Made by a program: the position numbers and the translations under genes
Part shown: positions 53,992 to 63,658 of the stretch, one piece after another
Layout: the number at the start of each line of letters is the position of its first letter
Position numbering within the stretch: the first letter of the stretch is position 1
Origin: an uncultured Alphaproteobacteria bacterium
GTDB lineage: Bacteria > Pseudomonadota > Alphaproteobacteria > Caulobacterales > Caulobacteraceae
Assembly (NCBI GenBank): GCA_903909375.1
Contig: CAIVVM010000041.1
Coordinates: forward strand, 54,912 to 118,911
Length of the DNA stretch: 64,000 nucleotides
Direction: 5' to 3'
The notes under the pieces: model-generated
Told to the model about the DNA's origin: nothing
The model's database searches: none
The model's input: only the letters and a program-made list of their open reading frames with translations

Positions 53992-56142
53992 TCAGCCGCC
54001 GACGAACTGGGCCTTCCGCTGGCGCCGCCGTCGCGTGAGGATGTGCTCGGTATAGCCGTTGGGCTGGTTGCGGCCCTCGAACACCAGTTCAAGCGCGGCC
54101 TGGAACGCCACGCTGTCCGGGTTGCCGGCCATGGCCTGATAGAGCGGATCGGCGGCGTTCTGGCCGTCGACCACCGCTGCCATCCGGCTCATGGTCTCGT
54201 GCACCTGTGCCTCGGAGCAGACGCCGTGGTGAAGCCAGTTGGCGATGTGCTGGCTGGAGATCCGCAGGGTGGCGCGGTCTTCCATGAGGCCAACGTCGTG
54301 GATGTCCGGCACCTTGGAACAGCCGACGCCCTGGTCGATCCAGCGGACGACATAGCCCAGGATGCCCTGTGCGTTGTTGTCCAGTTCCTGCTGGACGTCC
54401 GCCGGGCTCCAGTTGGACTTCGCCAGCGGCGGGGTGAGCAGTTCGGTCAGGCCGGTCGGTTCGCCTGCCGCCGCCATGGTGGTCTGCAGGGCCGGGACGT
54501 CGACTTCATGGTAGTGCAACGCATGCAGTACAGCGGCCGTCGGCGAGGGCACCCAGGCAGTGTTCGCGCCCGCCTTCGGGTGACCGACCTTGGTCGCCAG
54601 CATGTCTTTCATCATGTCGGGCATGGCCCACATGCCCTTGCCGATCTGGGCGTGACCCGGGAACCCGGTCGCCAGACCGATCTCGACATTGCGCTTCTCA
54701 TAGGCCGGCAGCCAGGCCTCGGCCTTGATGGCGTCCTTGCGGACCACCGGGCCGGCCTCCATCGCGGTATGGATCTCATCGCCTGTGCGATCGAGAAATC
54801 CGGTGTTGATGAAAACGATACGGTTTCGGGCCGCTTGGATACAGGCCTTGAGGTTGGCGCTGGTGCGGCGCTCCTCGTCCATGATGCCGATCTTGACGGT
54901 GTTACGTGCCAGGCCAAGTGCGTCCTCGACCTGATCGAACAGACCCATGGCCAGGGCCACCTCGTCGGGTCCGTGCATCTTGGGCTTCACGACATAGACG
55001 GAACCCGCCGGGCTGTTGCGGCGCGCGCCCTTTAGATCGTGGAGGGCGGCGGTGACGGTGATCAAGGCGTCGATGGCGGTCTCATAGACTGCCCTGCCGT
55101 TCAGGGTGATCATATCGGTCAGCATGTGGTGGCCCACATTGCGCACCAGCATCAGGCTGCGACCCTTCAGGGTGAGGTCGGCGCCGCCGGCCGTCCGATA
55201 GACGCGATCTGGGTCAAGGCGACGGGTTTCCGTTTGCCCGCCCTTGACGAAGCTGGCCGACAGATCGCCCCGCATCAGGCCCAGCCAGTTGCGGTAGACG
55301 CCCACCTTGTCCTCGGCGTCGACGGCGGCGACCGAGTCCTCGCAGTCCTGAATGGCGGTCAGCGCGGCTTCCACCAGCACGTCCGAAACGCCCGCGGCGT
55401 CATCCTTGCCGATGTTGTGGGTGCGGTCGATCTGGATCTCGAGGTGCAGGCTGTTGTGCGCCAGCAGAACGCCCTCCGGCGCGTCCGCCGCGCCACGCCA
55501 TCCGACGAGCTGGGCAGGCGACGCCAGGGTAGCTTGGCGATCGCCGCTGAGACGTACCGACAGGGCGCCATTGTTCACCCGGTACTGGACAGCATCAGCA
55601 TGCGACCCGTTCGACAGTGGTGCGACCCGGTCCAGCAGCCCCCGCGCAAAGGCGATTACCTTCGCGCCGCGGACCGGATCATAGCCCTTGCCGCCCGCGG
55701 GAGGCTCCAGGGCGTCGGTGCCATAGAGCGCATCATAAAGACTGCCCCAGCGGGCATTGGCGGCGTTCAGCGCGAACCGACCGTTGGAAACCGGCACCAC
55801 CAGCTGCGGGCCCGCCGTGCAGGCAATCTCCGGGTCAACATTTTCGGTGCCGATCTGAAACGGCGACGGTTCTGGCAGGAGATAGCCGATTCCGGTCAGG
55901 AACGCGGTCTGTTCGGCGATGGACACCGTCTGGCCGCGCCGCTCAAGCCACCAGGTGTCGATCTGCGCCTGAAGGTCATCGCGCCGCGCCAGCAAGGCGG
56001 CGTTTTTTGGCGTGAAGTCAGTCAGGATCGCTTCCAGCGCGGCCCAGAAGGCTTCGGGCGCTACGCCGGTTCCCGGAAGTAGTTCCTGCTCCACGAAGGC
56101 GTGCAGAAGGTCGTCGACGGAGAGGATGTTGCTGATGTCCAT
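53992..56142 (-). CDS. glcB: Malate synthase G
   Basis: 716 residues, the G-type length (E. coli GlcB 723). Condenses glyoxylate with acetyl-CoA to malate. Recognisable blocks: [20 protein letters not shown] near residue 270 with the Mg/glyoxylate site, [20 protein letters not shown] near 390, and [17 protein letters not shown]. The catalytic Asp lies in the C-terminal domain ([16 protein letters not shown] region). It follows aceA by 74 bases and is co-oriented, giving a complete glyoxylate shunt. Confidence 0.97.
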   Translation of the reverse strand: MDISNILSVDDLLHAFVEQELLPGTGVAPEAFWAALEAILTDFTPKNAALLARRDDLQAQIDTWWLERRGQTVSIAEQTAFLTGIGYLLPEPSPFQIGTENVDPEIACTAGPQLVVPVSNGRFALNAANARWGSLYDALYGTDALEPPAGGKGYDPVRGAKVIAFARGLLDRVAPLSNGSHADAVQYRVNNGALSVRLSGDRQATLASPAQLVGWRGAADAPEGVLLAHNSLHLEIQIDRTHNIGKDDAAGVSDVLVEAALTAIQDCEDSVAAVDAEDKVGVYRNWLGLMRGDLSASFVKGGQTETRRLDPDRVYRTAGGADLTLKGRSLMLVRNVGHHMLTDMITLNGRAVYETAIDALITVTAALHDLKGARRNSPAGSVYVVKPKMHGPDEVALAMGLFDQVEDALGLARNTVKIGIMDEERRTSANLKACIQAARNRIVFINTGFLDRTGDEIHTAMEAGPVVRKDAIKAEAWLPAYEKRNVEIGLATGFPGHAQIGKGMWAMPDMMKDMLATKVGHPKAGANTAWVPSPTAAVLHALHYHEVDVPALQTTMAAAGEPTGLTELLTPPLAKSNWSPADVQQELDNNAQGILGYVVRWIDQGVGCSKVPDIHDVGLMEDRATLRISSQHIANWLHHGVCSEAQVHETMSRMAAVVDGQNAADPLYQAMAGNPDSVAFQAALELVFEGRNQPNGYTEHILTRRRRQRKAQFVGG

Positions 56143-56160
56143 GGGTGCACCGGATAGCAG

Positions 56161-56190
56161 AATGGCCTGAGGCGGAAACCCCAGGCCATT
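56161..56190 (-). other. Intercistronic stem-loop between aceA and glcB
   Basis: AATGGCCTG (56161-56169) pairs perfectly with CAGGCCATT (56182-56190) across a 12-base loop. It sits in the 74-base aceA-glcB spacer and has no T-run, so it may stabilise the aceA mRNA or limit read-through rather than end transcription. Confidence 0.4.
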
Positions 56191-56216
56191 CGAGTTTCAG
56201 ACGAATTCGCGAAGTC

Positions 56217-57809
56217 TTACGCGAACTGGCCCATCGTGTTGTGGACGCCGCCCGCCTTGAGGGCAGCTTCACCGGCAAAGTACTCCTTGTGGTCGTCGCC
56301 GATGTCCGAGCCGGACATGTTCTGGTGCTTCACGCAGGCGATGCCCTGGCGGATTTCCTGGCGCTGAACGCCCAGGACGTAGCCCAGCATGCCCTGGCTG
56401 CCGAAGTACTCCTTGGCCAGGTTATCGGTAGACAGTGCTGCGGTGTGATAGGTCGGCAGCGTGATCAGGTGGTGGAAGATCCCCGCCCGCTTGGCGCTGT
56501 CGGCCTGGAATGTGCGGATCCGCTCGTCGGCCTCGATGGCGAGCGTCGTGGTGTCGTAGTCCACGCTCATCAGCTTGTCGCGGTCATAGGCCGAGACGTC
56601 CTTGCCGGCGGCCTTGTAGGCGTCGAACACCTGCTGGCGGAAGTTCAGCGTCCAGTTGAAGGACGGGCTGTTGTTGTAGGCCAGCTTGGCGTTGGGAACG
56701 ACTTCGCGGATGCGGTCGACCATGCCCGCGATCTGGGCGATGTGGGGCTTTTCGGTTTCGATCCAGAGAAGGTCCGCGCCGTTCTGCAGCGAGGTGATGC
56801 TGTCGAGGACGCAGCGGTCCTCGCCGGTGCCTTCGCGGAACTGGAACAGGTTCGACGGCAGGCGCTTGGGCCGCAGCAGTTTGCCGCCACGATTGATCAC
56901 CACGTCGCCGTTCTTCATGTCGGCCGGGGCGATCTCCTCACAGTCGAGGAAGCTGTTGTACTGGTCGCCTATGTCGCCCGGCTCATGGCTGACGGCGATC
57001 TGCTTGGTCAGGCCGGCGCCCAGGCTGTCGGTGCGGGTGACGATGACGCCGTTGTCGACGCCCATTTCGAGGAAGGCGTAGCGGCAGGCGCGGACCTTGG
57101 CGAGGAAGTCCTCGTGCGGGACCGTGACCTTGCCGTCCTGGTGACCGCACTGCTTTTCGTCCGAGACCTGGTTCTCGATCTGCAGAGCGCAGGCGCCCGC
57201 CTCGATCATCTTCTTGGCCAGCAGGTAGGTGGCTTCCGCGTTGCCGAAGCCGGCGTCGATGTCGGCGATGATCGGAACGACGTGGCTCTCGTAGTTGTCG
57301 ATCGCGTCGACCAGCTTCTGCTCCTTCGCCTTGTCACCGGCCTCACGGGCGGCGTCCAGGTCGCGGAACATCATGCCGAGCTCACGAGCGTCGGCCTGCT
57401 TGAGGAAGGTGTAGATCTCTTCGATCAGCGCCGGCACCGAGGTCTTCTCGTGCATCGACTGGTCGGGCAGCGGGCCGAAGTCGGAGCGGAGCGCGGCGAC
57501 CATCCAGCCGGACAGGTAGATGTAGCGCTGCTTGGTCGTGCCGAAGTGCTTCTTGATCGAGATCATCTTCTGCTGGGCGACAAAGCCGTGCCAGCAGCCG
57601 AGGCTCTGGGTGTAGTTCGCCGGGTCGGCGTCATAGGCGGCCATGTCGGCGCGCATGATGCCGGCGGTGTACTTGGCGATCTCGAGGCCGGTCTTGAACC
57701 GGTTCTGCAGCCGCATCCGGGCCACGGACTCGGCGTTGATGCCGTCCCAGGTGCCGTTCTTGCTCTTGATGAGCCCGCTCATCTCGATGATGTGGTCTTG
57801 ATACGCCAT
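56217..57809 (-). CDS. aceA: Isocitrate lyase (long form)
   Basis: 530 residues from the ATG at 57809, the long-type length also found in Pseudomonas (E. coli AceA is 434). Cleaves isocitrate to glyoxylate and succinate. The active-site motif is KQCGH at 219-223 (DEKQCGHQDGKV), the variant of K-K-C-G-H used by this subfamily; NYESHVVPIIADIDAGFGN carries the metal-binding Asp. It is upstream of glcB on the same strand and divergent from the ScfR/RamB-type regulator. Confidence 0.97.
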   Translation of the reverse strand: MAYQDHIIEMSGLIKSKNGTWDGINAESVARMRLQNRFKTGLEIAKYTAGIMRADMAAYDADPANYTQSLGCWHGFVAQQKMISIKKHFGTTKQRYIYLSGWMVAALRSDFGPLPDQSMHEKTSVPALIEEIYTFLKQADARELGMMFRDLDAAREAGDKAKEQKLVDAIDNYESHVVPIIADIDAGFGNAEATYLLAKKMIEAGACALQIENQVSDEKQCGHQDGKVTVPHEDFLAKVRACRYAFLEMGVDNGVIVTRTDSLGAGLTKQIAVSHEPGDIGDQYNSFLDCEEIAPADMKNGDVVINRGGKLLRPKRLPSNLFQFREGTGEDRCVLDSITSLQNGADLLWIETEKPHIAQIAGMVDRIREVVPNAKLAYNNSPSFNWTLNFRQQVFDAYKAAGKDVSAYDRDKLMSVDYDTTTLAIEADERIRTFQADSAKRAGIFHHLITLPTYHTAALSTDNLAKEYFGSQGMLGYVLGVQRQEIRQGIACVKHQNMSGSDIGDDHKEYFAGEAALKAGGVHNTMGQFA

Positions 57810-57913
57810 GTGCCTCTTCCGCATTGAGCCGGGGATTTGGGTGCCCCGGAGCATGAAGCGTGCCGTACAGCGCGACCCGGCCATAAAGGAAGGCGGCATC
57901 AGGTCTAGCTGTC

Positions 57914-57945
57914 AAACTTTACAGATTTTCGCTGTAATGCTGTAA
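57914..57945. promoter_or_regulatory. Operator candidates between aceA and its divergent regulator
   Basis: TTACAG (57919-57924) and CTGTAA (57932-57937) form an inverted repeat with a 7-base gap; CTGTAA recurs at 57940-57945. The left part reads AAACTTTACAG, close to the AAAACTTTGCAAA-type site of the related Corynebacterium regulator RamB, which controls aceA/aceB. The cluster lies 105-136 bases from the aceA start and 33-64 from the regulator start. Confidence 0.45.
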
Positions 57946-57977
57946 TGATCCTACAACCTGCGATCTGGATCACGACC

Positions 57978-59393
57978 ATGCCGACAGAGCGCCGCCTGTA
58001 TGTGGGCCCCAGCCTGCGCCGCCTGCGTCGGGACCTGGGATTGACCCAGGCCGATATGGCCGCTGACCTTGAGGTCTCGGCCTCCTATGTGGCGCTACTG
58101 GAGCGCAACCACCGGCCGTTGAGCGCCGAGATGCTGCTACGGCTGGCGCAGACCTACAAGCTGGACATGTCGACCCTGGCCGGCGCCGGCGCCGCCAACG
58201 AGACAGCGCGGCTGCAGGCGGTGCTGAAGGATCCGATGTTCGCCGACATCGATCTGCCCAGCCTCGAAACGGCGGACATGGCGAGCAATTTCCCGGGCGT
58301 GACCGAAGCTCTCCTGCGGCTCTACACGACCTATCAGGAGGAACAGCTGGCGCTGGCCGATCGGGGGGCGGAGCGGTTTGAGGCCGGCGACCAGGCAGAC
58401 GTCACCGATCCGGTCGCCGAGTCCCGACGCTTTCTGGCGGCACGGCGCAACAGCTTTCCCGGACTCGACGACGCCGCAGAGCGGCTGGCCCAGGCTGTCA
58501 GCGGTCACGACAGCCTGACCGGGTACCTGAAGGCCCGCCATGGTCTGCGCGCGCGCCGCCTGCCCTCGAGCGTGATGGTGGGCTCGGTGCGCAGGCTGGA
58601 TCGCCACCGCAAGGAGATCCTGCTGGACGACGGCCTCGACGCCGCCAGCCAGTCGTTCCAACTGGCCCTGCAACTGGCCTACCTCGAACTGCGGCCCGAG
58701 ATCGATGTGGAACTGGAGGGCGGCAGCTTCGCCTCGGAGAGCGGTGAGCGGCTGACCCGGCGCGCGCTGGCCAGCTATGCGGCCGCCGCGATCCTGATGC
58801 CCTATTCCACCTTCGCCCGCGCGGTTGAGGCGCGACACTACGACGTTGAAGCCCTGGCCCGACAGTTCGGCGCCAGCTTTGAACAGACCGCGCACCGCCT
58901 CACCACCCTGCAGAAGCCGGGTCAGGAGCGTGTGCCGTTCTTCTTCATCCGGGTGGATCCGGCGGGTAATGTGTCGAAGCGGCTGGACGGGGCGGGGTTT
59001 CCGTTCGCGCGGCACGGCGGGGGTTGTCCGCTCTGGTCGGTGCACCAGGCCTTCACGACGCCGCGCCAGATCGTCACCCAGTGGCTGGAGTTGCCCGACG
59101 GCCAACGGTTCTTCTCCATCGCGCGCACCGTGACCGCCGGCGGGGGCGGGTTTGGCGCGCCCCGGGTCGAACGCGCCATCGCGCTGGGATGTGCTGCCGA
59201 GCACGCAGGGCGACTGATCTATACCCGCGACCGGCCGGGCCTTGGCGCAGAGGCGGCGACGCCCATCGGTGTGACCTGTCGCCTGTGCCACCGCACGGAA
59301 TGTACGGCCCGCTCGGCGCCGCCGATCGGTCGTCAGATCCTCTCTGACGATGTCCGCCGGACCGGCGCTCCATTTGGATTTTCTGACACTTAA
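57978..59393 (+). CDS. XRE-family regulator of short-chain fatty-acid/acetate metabolism (RamB/ScfR type)
   Basis: 471 residues from the ATG at 57978. Helix-turn-helix at about 11-60 (LRRLRRDLGLTQADMAADLE, VSASYVALLERNHRPLSAEM), then a large effector domain of the DUF2083/IrrE-like kind with C-terminal Cys-rich end (GVTCRLCHRTECTARSAPP) that may bind metal. Such regulators control isocitrate lyase and related genes in actinobacteria and alphaproteobacteria. It is divergent from aceA with candidate operators between. An in-frame ATG at 57945 would start inside an operator repeat. Confidence 0.88.
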   Translation: MPTERRLYVGPSLRRLRRDLGLTQADMAADLEVSASYVALLERNHRPLSAEMLLRLAQTYKLDMSTLAGAGAANETARLQAVLKDPMFADIDLPSLETADMASNFPGVTEALLRLYTTYQEEQLALADRGAERFEAGDQADVTDPVAESRRFLAARRNSFPGLDDAAERLAQAVSGHDSLTGYLKARHGLRARRLPSSVMVGSVRRLDRHRKEILLDDGLDAASQSFQLALQLAYLELRPEIDVELEGGSFASESGERLTRRALASYAAAAILMPYSTFARAVEARHYDVEALARQFGASFEQTAHRLTTLQKPGQERVPFFFIRVDPAGNVSKRLDGAGFPFARHGGGCPLWSVHQAFTTPRQIVTQWLELPDGQRFFSIARTVTAGGGGFGAPRVERAIALGCAAEHAGRLIYTRDRPGLGAEAATPIGVTCRLCHRTECTARSAPPIGRQILSDDVRRTGAPFGFSDT

Positions 59394-59475
59394 CGTTGCG
59401 TCATTGAAATGTTAACGCTTGGCCACCCCTGCGTTCCAAGGCAAAGGGAGATTGCGCAAGGGAAACAAGCGGAAG

Positions 59476-60708
59476 ATGGCTCAGGGTGGCGCCGTGGCGA
59501 AGGCCACGGATCGGTTCGAACGCAAGCGCGAGGCCATCCTTGATGCGGCCACGCGGATCCTGAACCGCAAAGGCATTAAAGGCCTGACGCTGGGCGACAC
59601 CGCCGCCGCGGTCGATCTTTCCACCACCAGCGTCACTTACTATTTCCGCCGCAAGGATGATCTGGCGGCGGCCTGCATCTCCCGCGGGATAGAGACGTTG
59701 TTGGGAATCGCCGAGGCGGCGGTCACCGCGCCGACGCCGGCAGAGCGCCTCCATAGTTTCTTCAACCGCTATCTGGACGTCCTGAAGGCCACCGCTGCCG
59801 GGGAGGCGTCGCCACAGCCGATCATCTCGGAACTGCGAGCCCTGAGTTCGCCCCGCCGGGAAGAGGTGGCCCAGGCCTATGGGCGGCTGTTTCGCAAGGC
59901 CCGCCAGATTTTTGACCATCCGGACCTCTGCTGGATGTCGCGGGGCCGACGCACGGCCCGGACCCGGATGTTGCTGGAGCAGGTGTTCTGGGGCGGCGCA
60001 TGGCTCAGCCGGTTTGACGCGGAGGACTATCCACGCATCCGCGACCGTATTGTCGATATCTTCCTGAACGGCCTGGCGCCAGAGGGCGCAGCCTGGGCGC
60101 CGACCGCCATCGCGCTGGAGGCCCGCGCCGCGCGCATCAGCCCGGAGCCGGGGCGCGAGACCTTCCTGCTGGCGGCCACGCGCCTGATCAACCTGCGTGG
60201 CTATCGCGGCGCCTCGGTAGACAAGATCTCGGCCGAGCTGAACGTCACCAAGGGCAGTTTCTATCATCATAATGATGCAAAGGATGACCTGGTGGTGGCC
60301 TGTTTCGAGCGCTCGTTCGAGGTGATGCGCAGCGCCCAGCGGCTGGCCATGGAACAACCGGGCACACAGTGGGAAAAGCTGTCGGCCTGCGCCGGCGCCC
60401 TCGCCGAGTTTCAGCTCTCCGATCATGGACCCTTGCTGCGCACTCACGCACTCACGGCCCTGCCGGAACAGATGCGCGGCGCCATGGTCGAGCAGTCCGA
60501 TCGGGTCTCGGACCGCTTCGCTTCGATGATCTCGGACGGGATCGCCGAGGGCTCAATCCGACCGGTGGACCCGTTCATCGCCGCGCAGATGCTGAACGCT
60601 ACCCTGAACGCCTGCGCGGAGCTGGGCTACCTGGTTCCCGACGTGAGGCCGAAAGCGGCGGCGGCGGTGTTCGTGCGCCCCCTGATGATGGGGATATTCA
60701 AACACTGA
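59476..60708 (+). CDS. Tandem (double) TetR-family regulator
   Basis: 410 residues from the ATG at 59476. Two TetR_N helix-turn-helix units: LGDTAAAVDLSTTSVTYYFR near residues 38-57 and VDKISAELNVTKGSFYHHND near 248-267, each with a following helical ligand-binding domain. It is the second such double regulator in the window; the halves are only distantly related to those of the one at 37893. It is convergent with the transporter at 60698 (11-base overlap). Target genes are not evident. Confidence 0.85.
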   Translation: MAQGGAVAKATDRFERKREAILDAATRILNRKGIKGLTLGDTAAAVDLSTTSVTYYFRRKDDLAAACISRGIETLLGIAEAAVTAPTPAERLHSFFNRYLDVLKATAAGEASPQPIISELRALSSPRREEVAQAYGRLFRKARQIFDHPDLCWMSRGRRTARTRMLLEQVFWGGAWLSRFDAEDYPRIRDRIVDIFLNGLAPEGAAWAPTAIALEARAARISPEPGRETFLLAATRLINLRGYRGASVDKISAELNVTKGSFYHHNDAKDDLVVACFERSFEVMRSAQRLAMEQPGTQWEKLSACAGALAEFQLSDHGPLLRTHALTALPEQMRGAMVEQSDRVSDRFASMISDGIAEGSIRPVDPFIAAQMLNATLNACAELGYLVPDVRPKAAAAVFVRPLMMGIFKH

Positions 60709-62149
60709 GTCGTTTCTCGTCCTCCACGCCCTTCAGATGCGCCAGGTTGGCCTCGTGGCGTTTGCGGTCGATGTCGTAGAAGAACAGCAGGCCGATGGAG
60801 ATGCCGTATAGGCCGACGATCAGCGGGATGTAGGCCATCCCCAGACCGGTCAGGACTTCATCGGGCACCCCGCCCCGCTTGGCGTCGTCCGGGAACTGGA
60901 CGAAGGCCAGGACGGCGGTGGCGACGAATATGCCCGTGCCCGAGATCATCTTGCGGAACAGGGCGTTGGCGGACATCAGCAGCCCCTCTGACCGGCGCCC
61001 CGTCTTGACCTCGGCGTCTTCCACCACGTCGGCGACAATGGCGGCCAGCAGCACGGCGGTGGCCGAGGCCAGGGTCGCGTTGATGATCTCCTCGCCATAG
61101 ATCAGCCAGAGGAGTTCCGGCGTGCCGTTTTCCGGCGCCAGACCCAGCAGGCGCAGGGACACCGGCGTGATGTGGACGGCCACGGCGGTGGCGAACACCA
61201 CGATGGCGCCATGCTTCTTGCCCAGCGCCTTGCCGACTATGGGCGCCAGACCCACGCCCAGGAAACCACCCACGACGCTGATGGTGGCCAGGGTGGCCAG
61301 TTGGGACTGTTTCAGCTCCCAGAAGTAGAGCCCGAAATAGATCTCGAGCCCGTTGCGTGCGCCGATCGCGATGGAAATGAAGATCGCCGAGACGGCCGCG
61401 GCGATGAAGGCGCGGTTGTTCAGCGTCTGGAGCACCTCGCGAAGCATGGCGCCCAGCGTGATCTTCCGCTGTGGCGCCACGTAAAGGTAGGGAATGCGGC
61501 TGGCCGTGCCGATCGTCGAGGCCAACACTGTGGCCAGGATGATCAGGGCGCCCGTGATCGAGTAGGCAAGATAGCCGTCGCGGGCCAGCACGCCGCCGGA
61601 GCCGTCAGGGTGCTCCTTAAGGAAAACCTGATAGGCCAGGATCGTCATCCCCAGCCCGCCGGCCACCGCGAAGAACTGGCGCAGTGACAGGAGATTGGTG
61701 CGCTCGTCGTAGTTACGGGCCAGCTCGGGGGCCAGCGCCTGATGCGGCGTCTCGAAGAAGGTGTCGAAGAAGCGCACCGAGAACAGGCAGACCGCCAGAT
61801 AGATTGCGACGGCATTGTCGCTCCAGCCCTGCGGCGGGTTCCAGAGCAGGAAGAAGGCGATGGCGTAGGGCAGGGCGGCGGCCATCATGAAGGGGTGTCG
61901 CCGACCCCAGCGCGATCTCAGATTATCGGAAACCTGGCCGACAAATGGATCGATCACGGCATCGAAGACCAGGGCGACCATCAGGATCAGGCCAACCAGT
62001 TTGGGCGGCAGACCGATCACCTGATTGTAGAAGATCACCAGGAAGGTGGTCAGCGCCCGCGCCTTCAGATTGGTGGCGGCCGACCCCACTGCGTAAAGCA
62101 GCTTGGTTCCCATGCGCAAAGGCGGCGGCTCGCGGGTCGCTGCAGTCAA
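60698..62149 (-). CDS. GPH-type sugar/solute:cation symporter (MFS_2)
   Basis: 483 residues from a TTG at 62149 with GGGAGG 6 bases upstream; the ATG at 62113 is the alternative. About 12 membrane helices. Signature of the glycoside-pentoside-hexuronide family: DAVIDPFVGQVSDNLRSRWG after TM2 with WGRRHPFM, and FFETPHQALAPELARNYDER between TM4 and TM5. Members import sugars or glycosides with H+ or Na+. No catabolic genes are next to it, so its substrate is unknown. Confidence 0.85.
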   Translation of the reverse strand: MTAATREPPPLRMGTKLLYAVGSAATNLKARALTTFLVIFYNQVIGLPPKLVGLILMVALVFDAVIDPFVGQVSDNLRSRWGRRHPFMMAAALPYAIAFFLLWNPPQGWSDNAVAIYLAVCLFSVRFFDTFFETPHQALAPELARNYDERTNLLSLRQFFAVAGGLGMTILAYQVFLKEHPDGSGGVLARDGYLAYSITGALIILATVLASTIGTASRIPYLYVAPQRKITLGAMLREVLQTLNNRAFIAAAVSAIFISIAIGARNGLEIYFGLYFWELKQSQLATLATISVVGGFLGVGLAPIVGKALGKKHGAIVVFATAVAVHITPVSLRLLGLAPENGTPELLWLIYGEEIINATLASATAVLLAAIVADVVEDAEVKTGRRSEGLLMSANALFRKMISGTGIFVATAVLAFVQFPDDAKRGGVPDEVLTGLGMAYIPLIVGLYGISIGLLFFYDIDRKRHEANLAHLKGVEDEKRLSV

Positions 62150-62293
62150 TCCGATCCTCCCCCGCCCGTATGGCGGTGTTGCTGGACCGGGCGCACTTCC
62201 CCCTTTGGCACGGACCTTGATCGAACGTTGGGGCGTGTCAGAGCGGGCGTCAACGCCGATGATCTTTCGCCGATGACACATTGGCGCAGGCCG

Positions 62294-63283
62294 TCAGCCC
62301 GCGAGCAGGATCACCTTGCCCACGTGGCTGCCGCCCTCCAGGTGAGCGTGGGCGGCTGCGGCCTCCTCCAGGGGGAAGGTCTTGTCGATGGTGGGCTTGA
62401 TCTTGCCGGCCGCGATCCAGGGCCAGACCACCCGTTCGACCTCAGCCGCCAACCGCGCTTTTTCGTCCGCGTCGCGCGGGCGCAGGGTGGAGCCGGTTAT
62501 CACGGCCCGCTTCATCATGATCCGGAAGATGGGCAGGGTGACCTCGCCGCCGGCCTGGCTGGCGATATAGACGATCCGCCCGCCGGTGCGGATGGCGTCA
62601 AGGTTCTTGGGGAAATAGTCGCCGCCGACCATGTCCAGCACCACATCGACCCCGCCGTCGGCCTTGGCGACTTCGGCGAAATCTTCCGAGGTGGCGTCGA
62701 CGGCAATATCGGCGCCCAGGGCGAGGGCGGCCTTGGCCTTGCCGGCGCCGCGGGCGGTGGCGATCACTCGCGCGCCGGCGGCCTTGGCCATCTGGATCGC
62801 GGTGGCCCCGATGCCCGATGTGGCGCCGTGCAGCAACAGGGTCTCGCCAGCCTTCAGCGACCCGTGCTCGAACACATTGGCGTAGACTGTGAAGACCGTC
62901 TCGGGCAGGCCTGCGGCCTCTTCAAAGCTGAACCCATCCGGGATCGGCAGCGCGTGGCGGGCGTCGCAGACCGCATATTCCGCATAGCCCCCGCCGCCCA
63001 GCAGGGCGCAGACCCGGTCACCGGATTTCCAGCGCCCCGCGCCGATGGCGACTTCACCGGCGACTTCCAGGCCCATGGTCGCCGGCGCTCCGGGCGGCGG
63101 CGGATACATGCCCATGCGCTGGATGATGTCGGGACGGTTGACGCCCGCTGCGCCCACGCGGATCAGGATCTCGCCCGGCTTCGGCTGCGGGATCGGCAAC
63201 CGCTCCGGCCTCAGGGCAGAGGCGGGTCCCTTGCCGCCTTCAATGGCTATGGCGGTCATGGTCTCGGCTTCGAGCGGGCTCAT
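62294..63283 (-). CDS. Zinc-independent NAD(P)H quinone oxidoreductase (PIG3/QOR family)
   Basis: 329 residues, medium-chain dehydrogenase fold without catalytic zinc cysteines. Quinone-oxidoreductase signature: GAAGVNRPDIIQRMGMYPPP near residue 44, LLLHGATSGIGATAIQMAKA (NADP fold) near 148, and SQAGGEVTLPIFRIMMKRAV; the overall pattern is that of TIGR02824-type PIG3 proteins. It reduces quinones with NADPH. It is divergent from the DUF1192 gene (82 bases). Confidence 0.93.
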   Translation of the reverse strand: MSPLEAETMTAIAIEGGKGPASALRPERLPIPQPKPGEILIRVGAAGVNRPDIIQRMGMYPPPPGAPATMGLEVAGEVAIGAGRWKSGDRVCALLGGGGYAEYAVCDARHALPIPDGFSFEEAAGLPETVFTVYANVFEHGSLKAGETLLLHGATSGIGATAIQMAKAAGARVIATARGAGKAKAALALGADIAVDATSEDFAEVAKADGGVDVVLDMVGGDYFPKNLDAIRTGGRIVYIASQAGGEVTLPIFRIMMKRAVITGSTLRPRDADEKARLAAEVERVVWPWIAAGKIKPTIDKTFPLEEAAAAHAHLEGGSHVGKVILLAG

Positions 63284-63365
63284 GGGTGTTTCCTGAAACT
63301 TGCGCTGGCGGGTCTGTCGCGTTCAGATAGCGCCCTATGCCGGGACCGCAAAGGAGGGTTCACCC

Positions 63366-63572
63366 ATGGAAGAGCCTGCGGAGGTGCGGATTGGTCGGGG
63401 CCAGCGCCTGGTGGAAGCCGTGCGCGAGGATCTGGAGCTCTATGGCGTGGCCGAGCTGGAAGAGCGACTCGAGGTGCTGGAGGCCGAAATGGCCCGGGTC
63501 CGGGCCCAGATTGACAAGAAGAAATCCGGCCGCGCCGCCGCCGACGCGCTGTTTTCCCTGCCCAAGGGCTGA
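63366..63572 (+). CDS. DUF1192 small coiled-coil protein
   Basis: 68 residues, ATG at 63366 with AAGGAGGG upstream. A short start, then an amphipathic coiled-coil (VAELEERLEVLEAEMARVRA, QIDKKKSGRAAADALF) typical of DUF1192. Its role is unknown; it sits 86 bases upstream of the rcdA-like gene, on the same strand, as in other Caulobacteraceae-type genomes I recall. Confidence 0.85.
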   Translation: MEEPAEVRIGRGQRLVEAVREDLELYGVAELEERLEVLEAEMARVRAQIDKKKSGRAAADALFSLPKG

Positions 63573-63658
63573 TGACCCCGTGGCATGGCCGTTGCAGGGG
63601 CTAGCCTTCGCGCCATTCGTTCAGCGTGTGGCAACGATAATCGTGTAGAGTTCAGAGC

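Noticed and set aside
56145..57827. 560-codon plus-strand frame opposite aceA
   Set aside because: Exact antisense of isocitrate lyase, whose active-site motif is intact.
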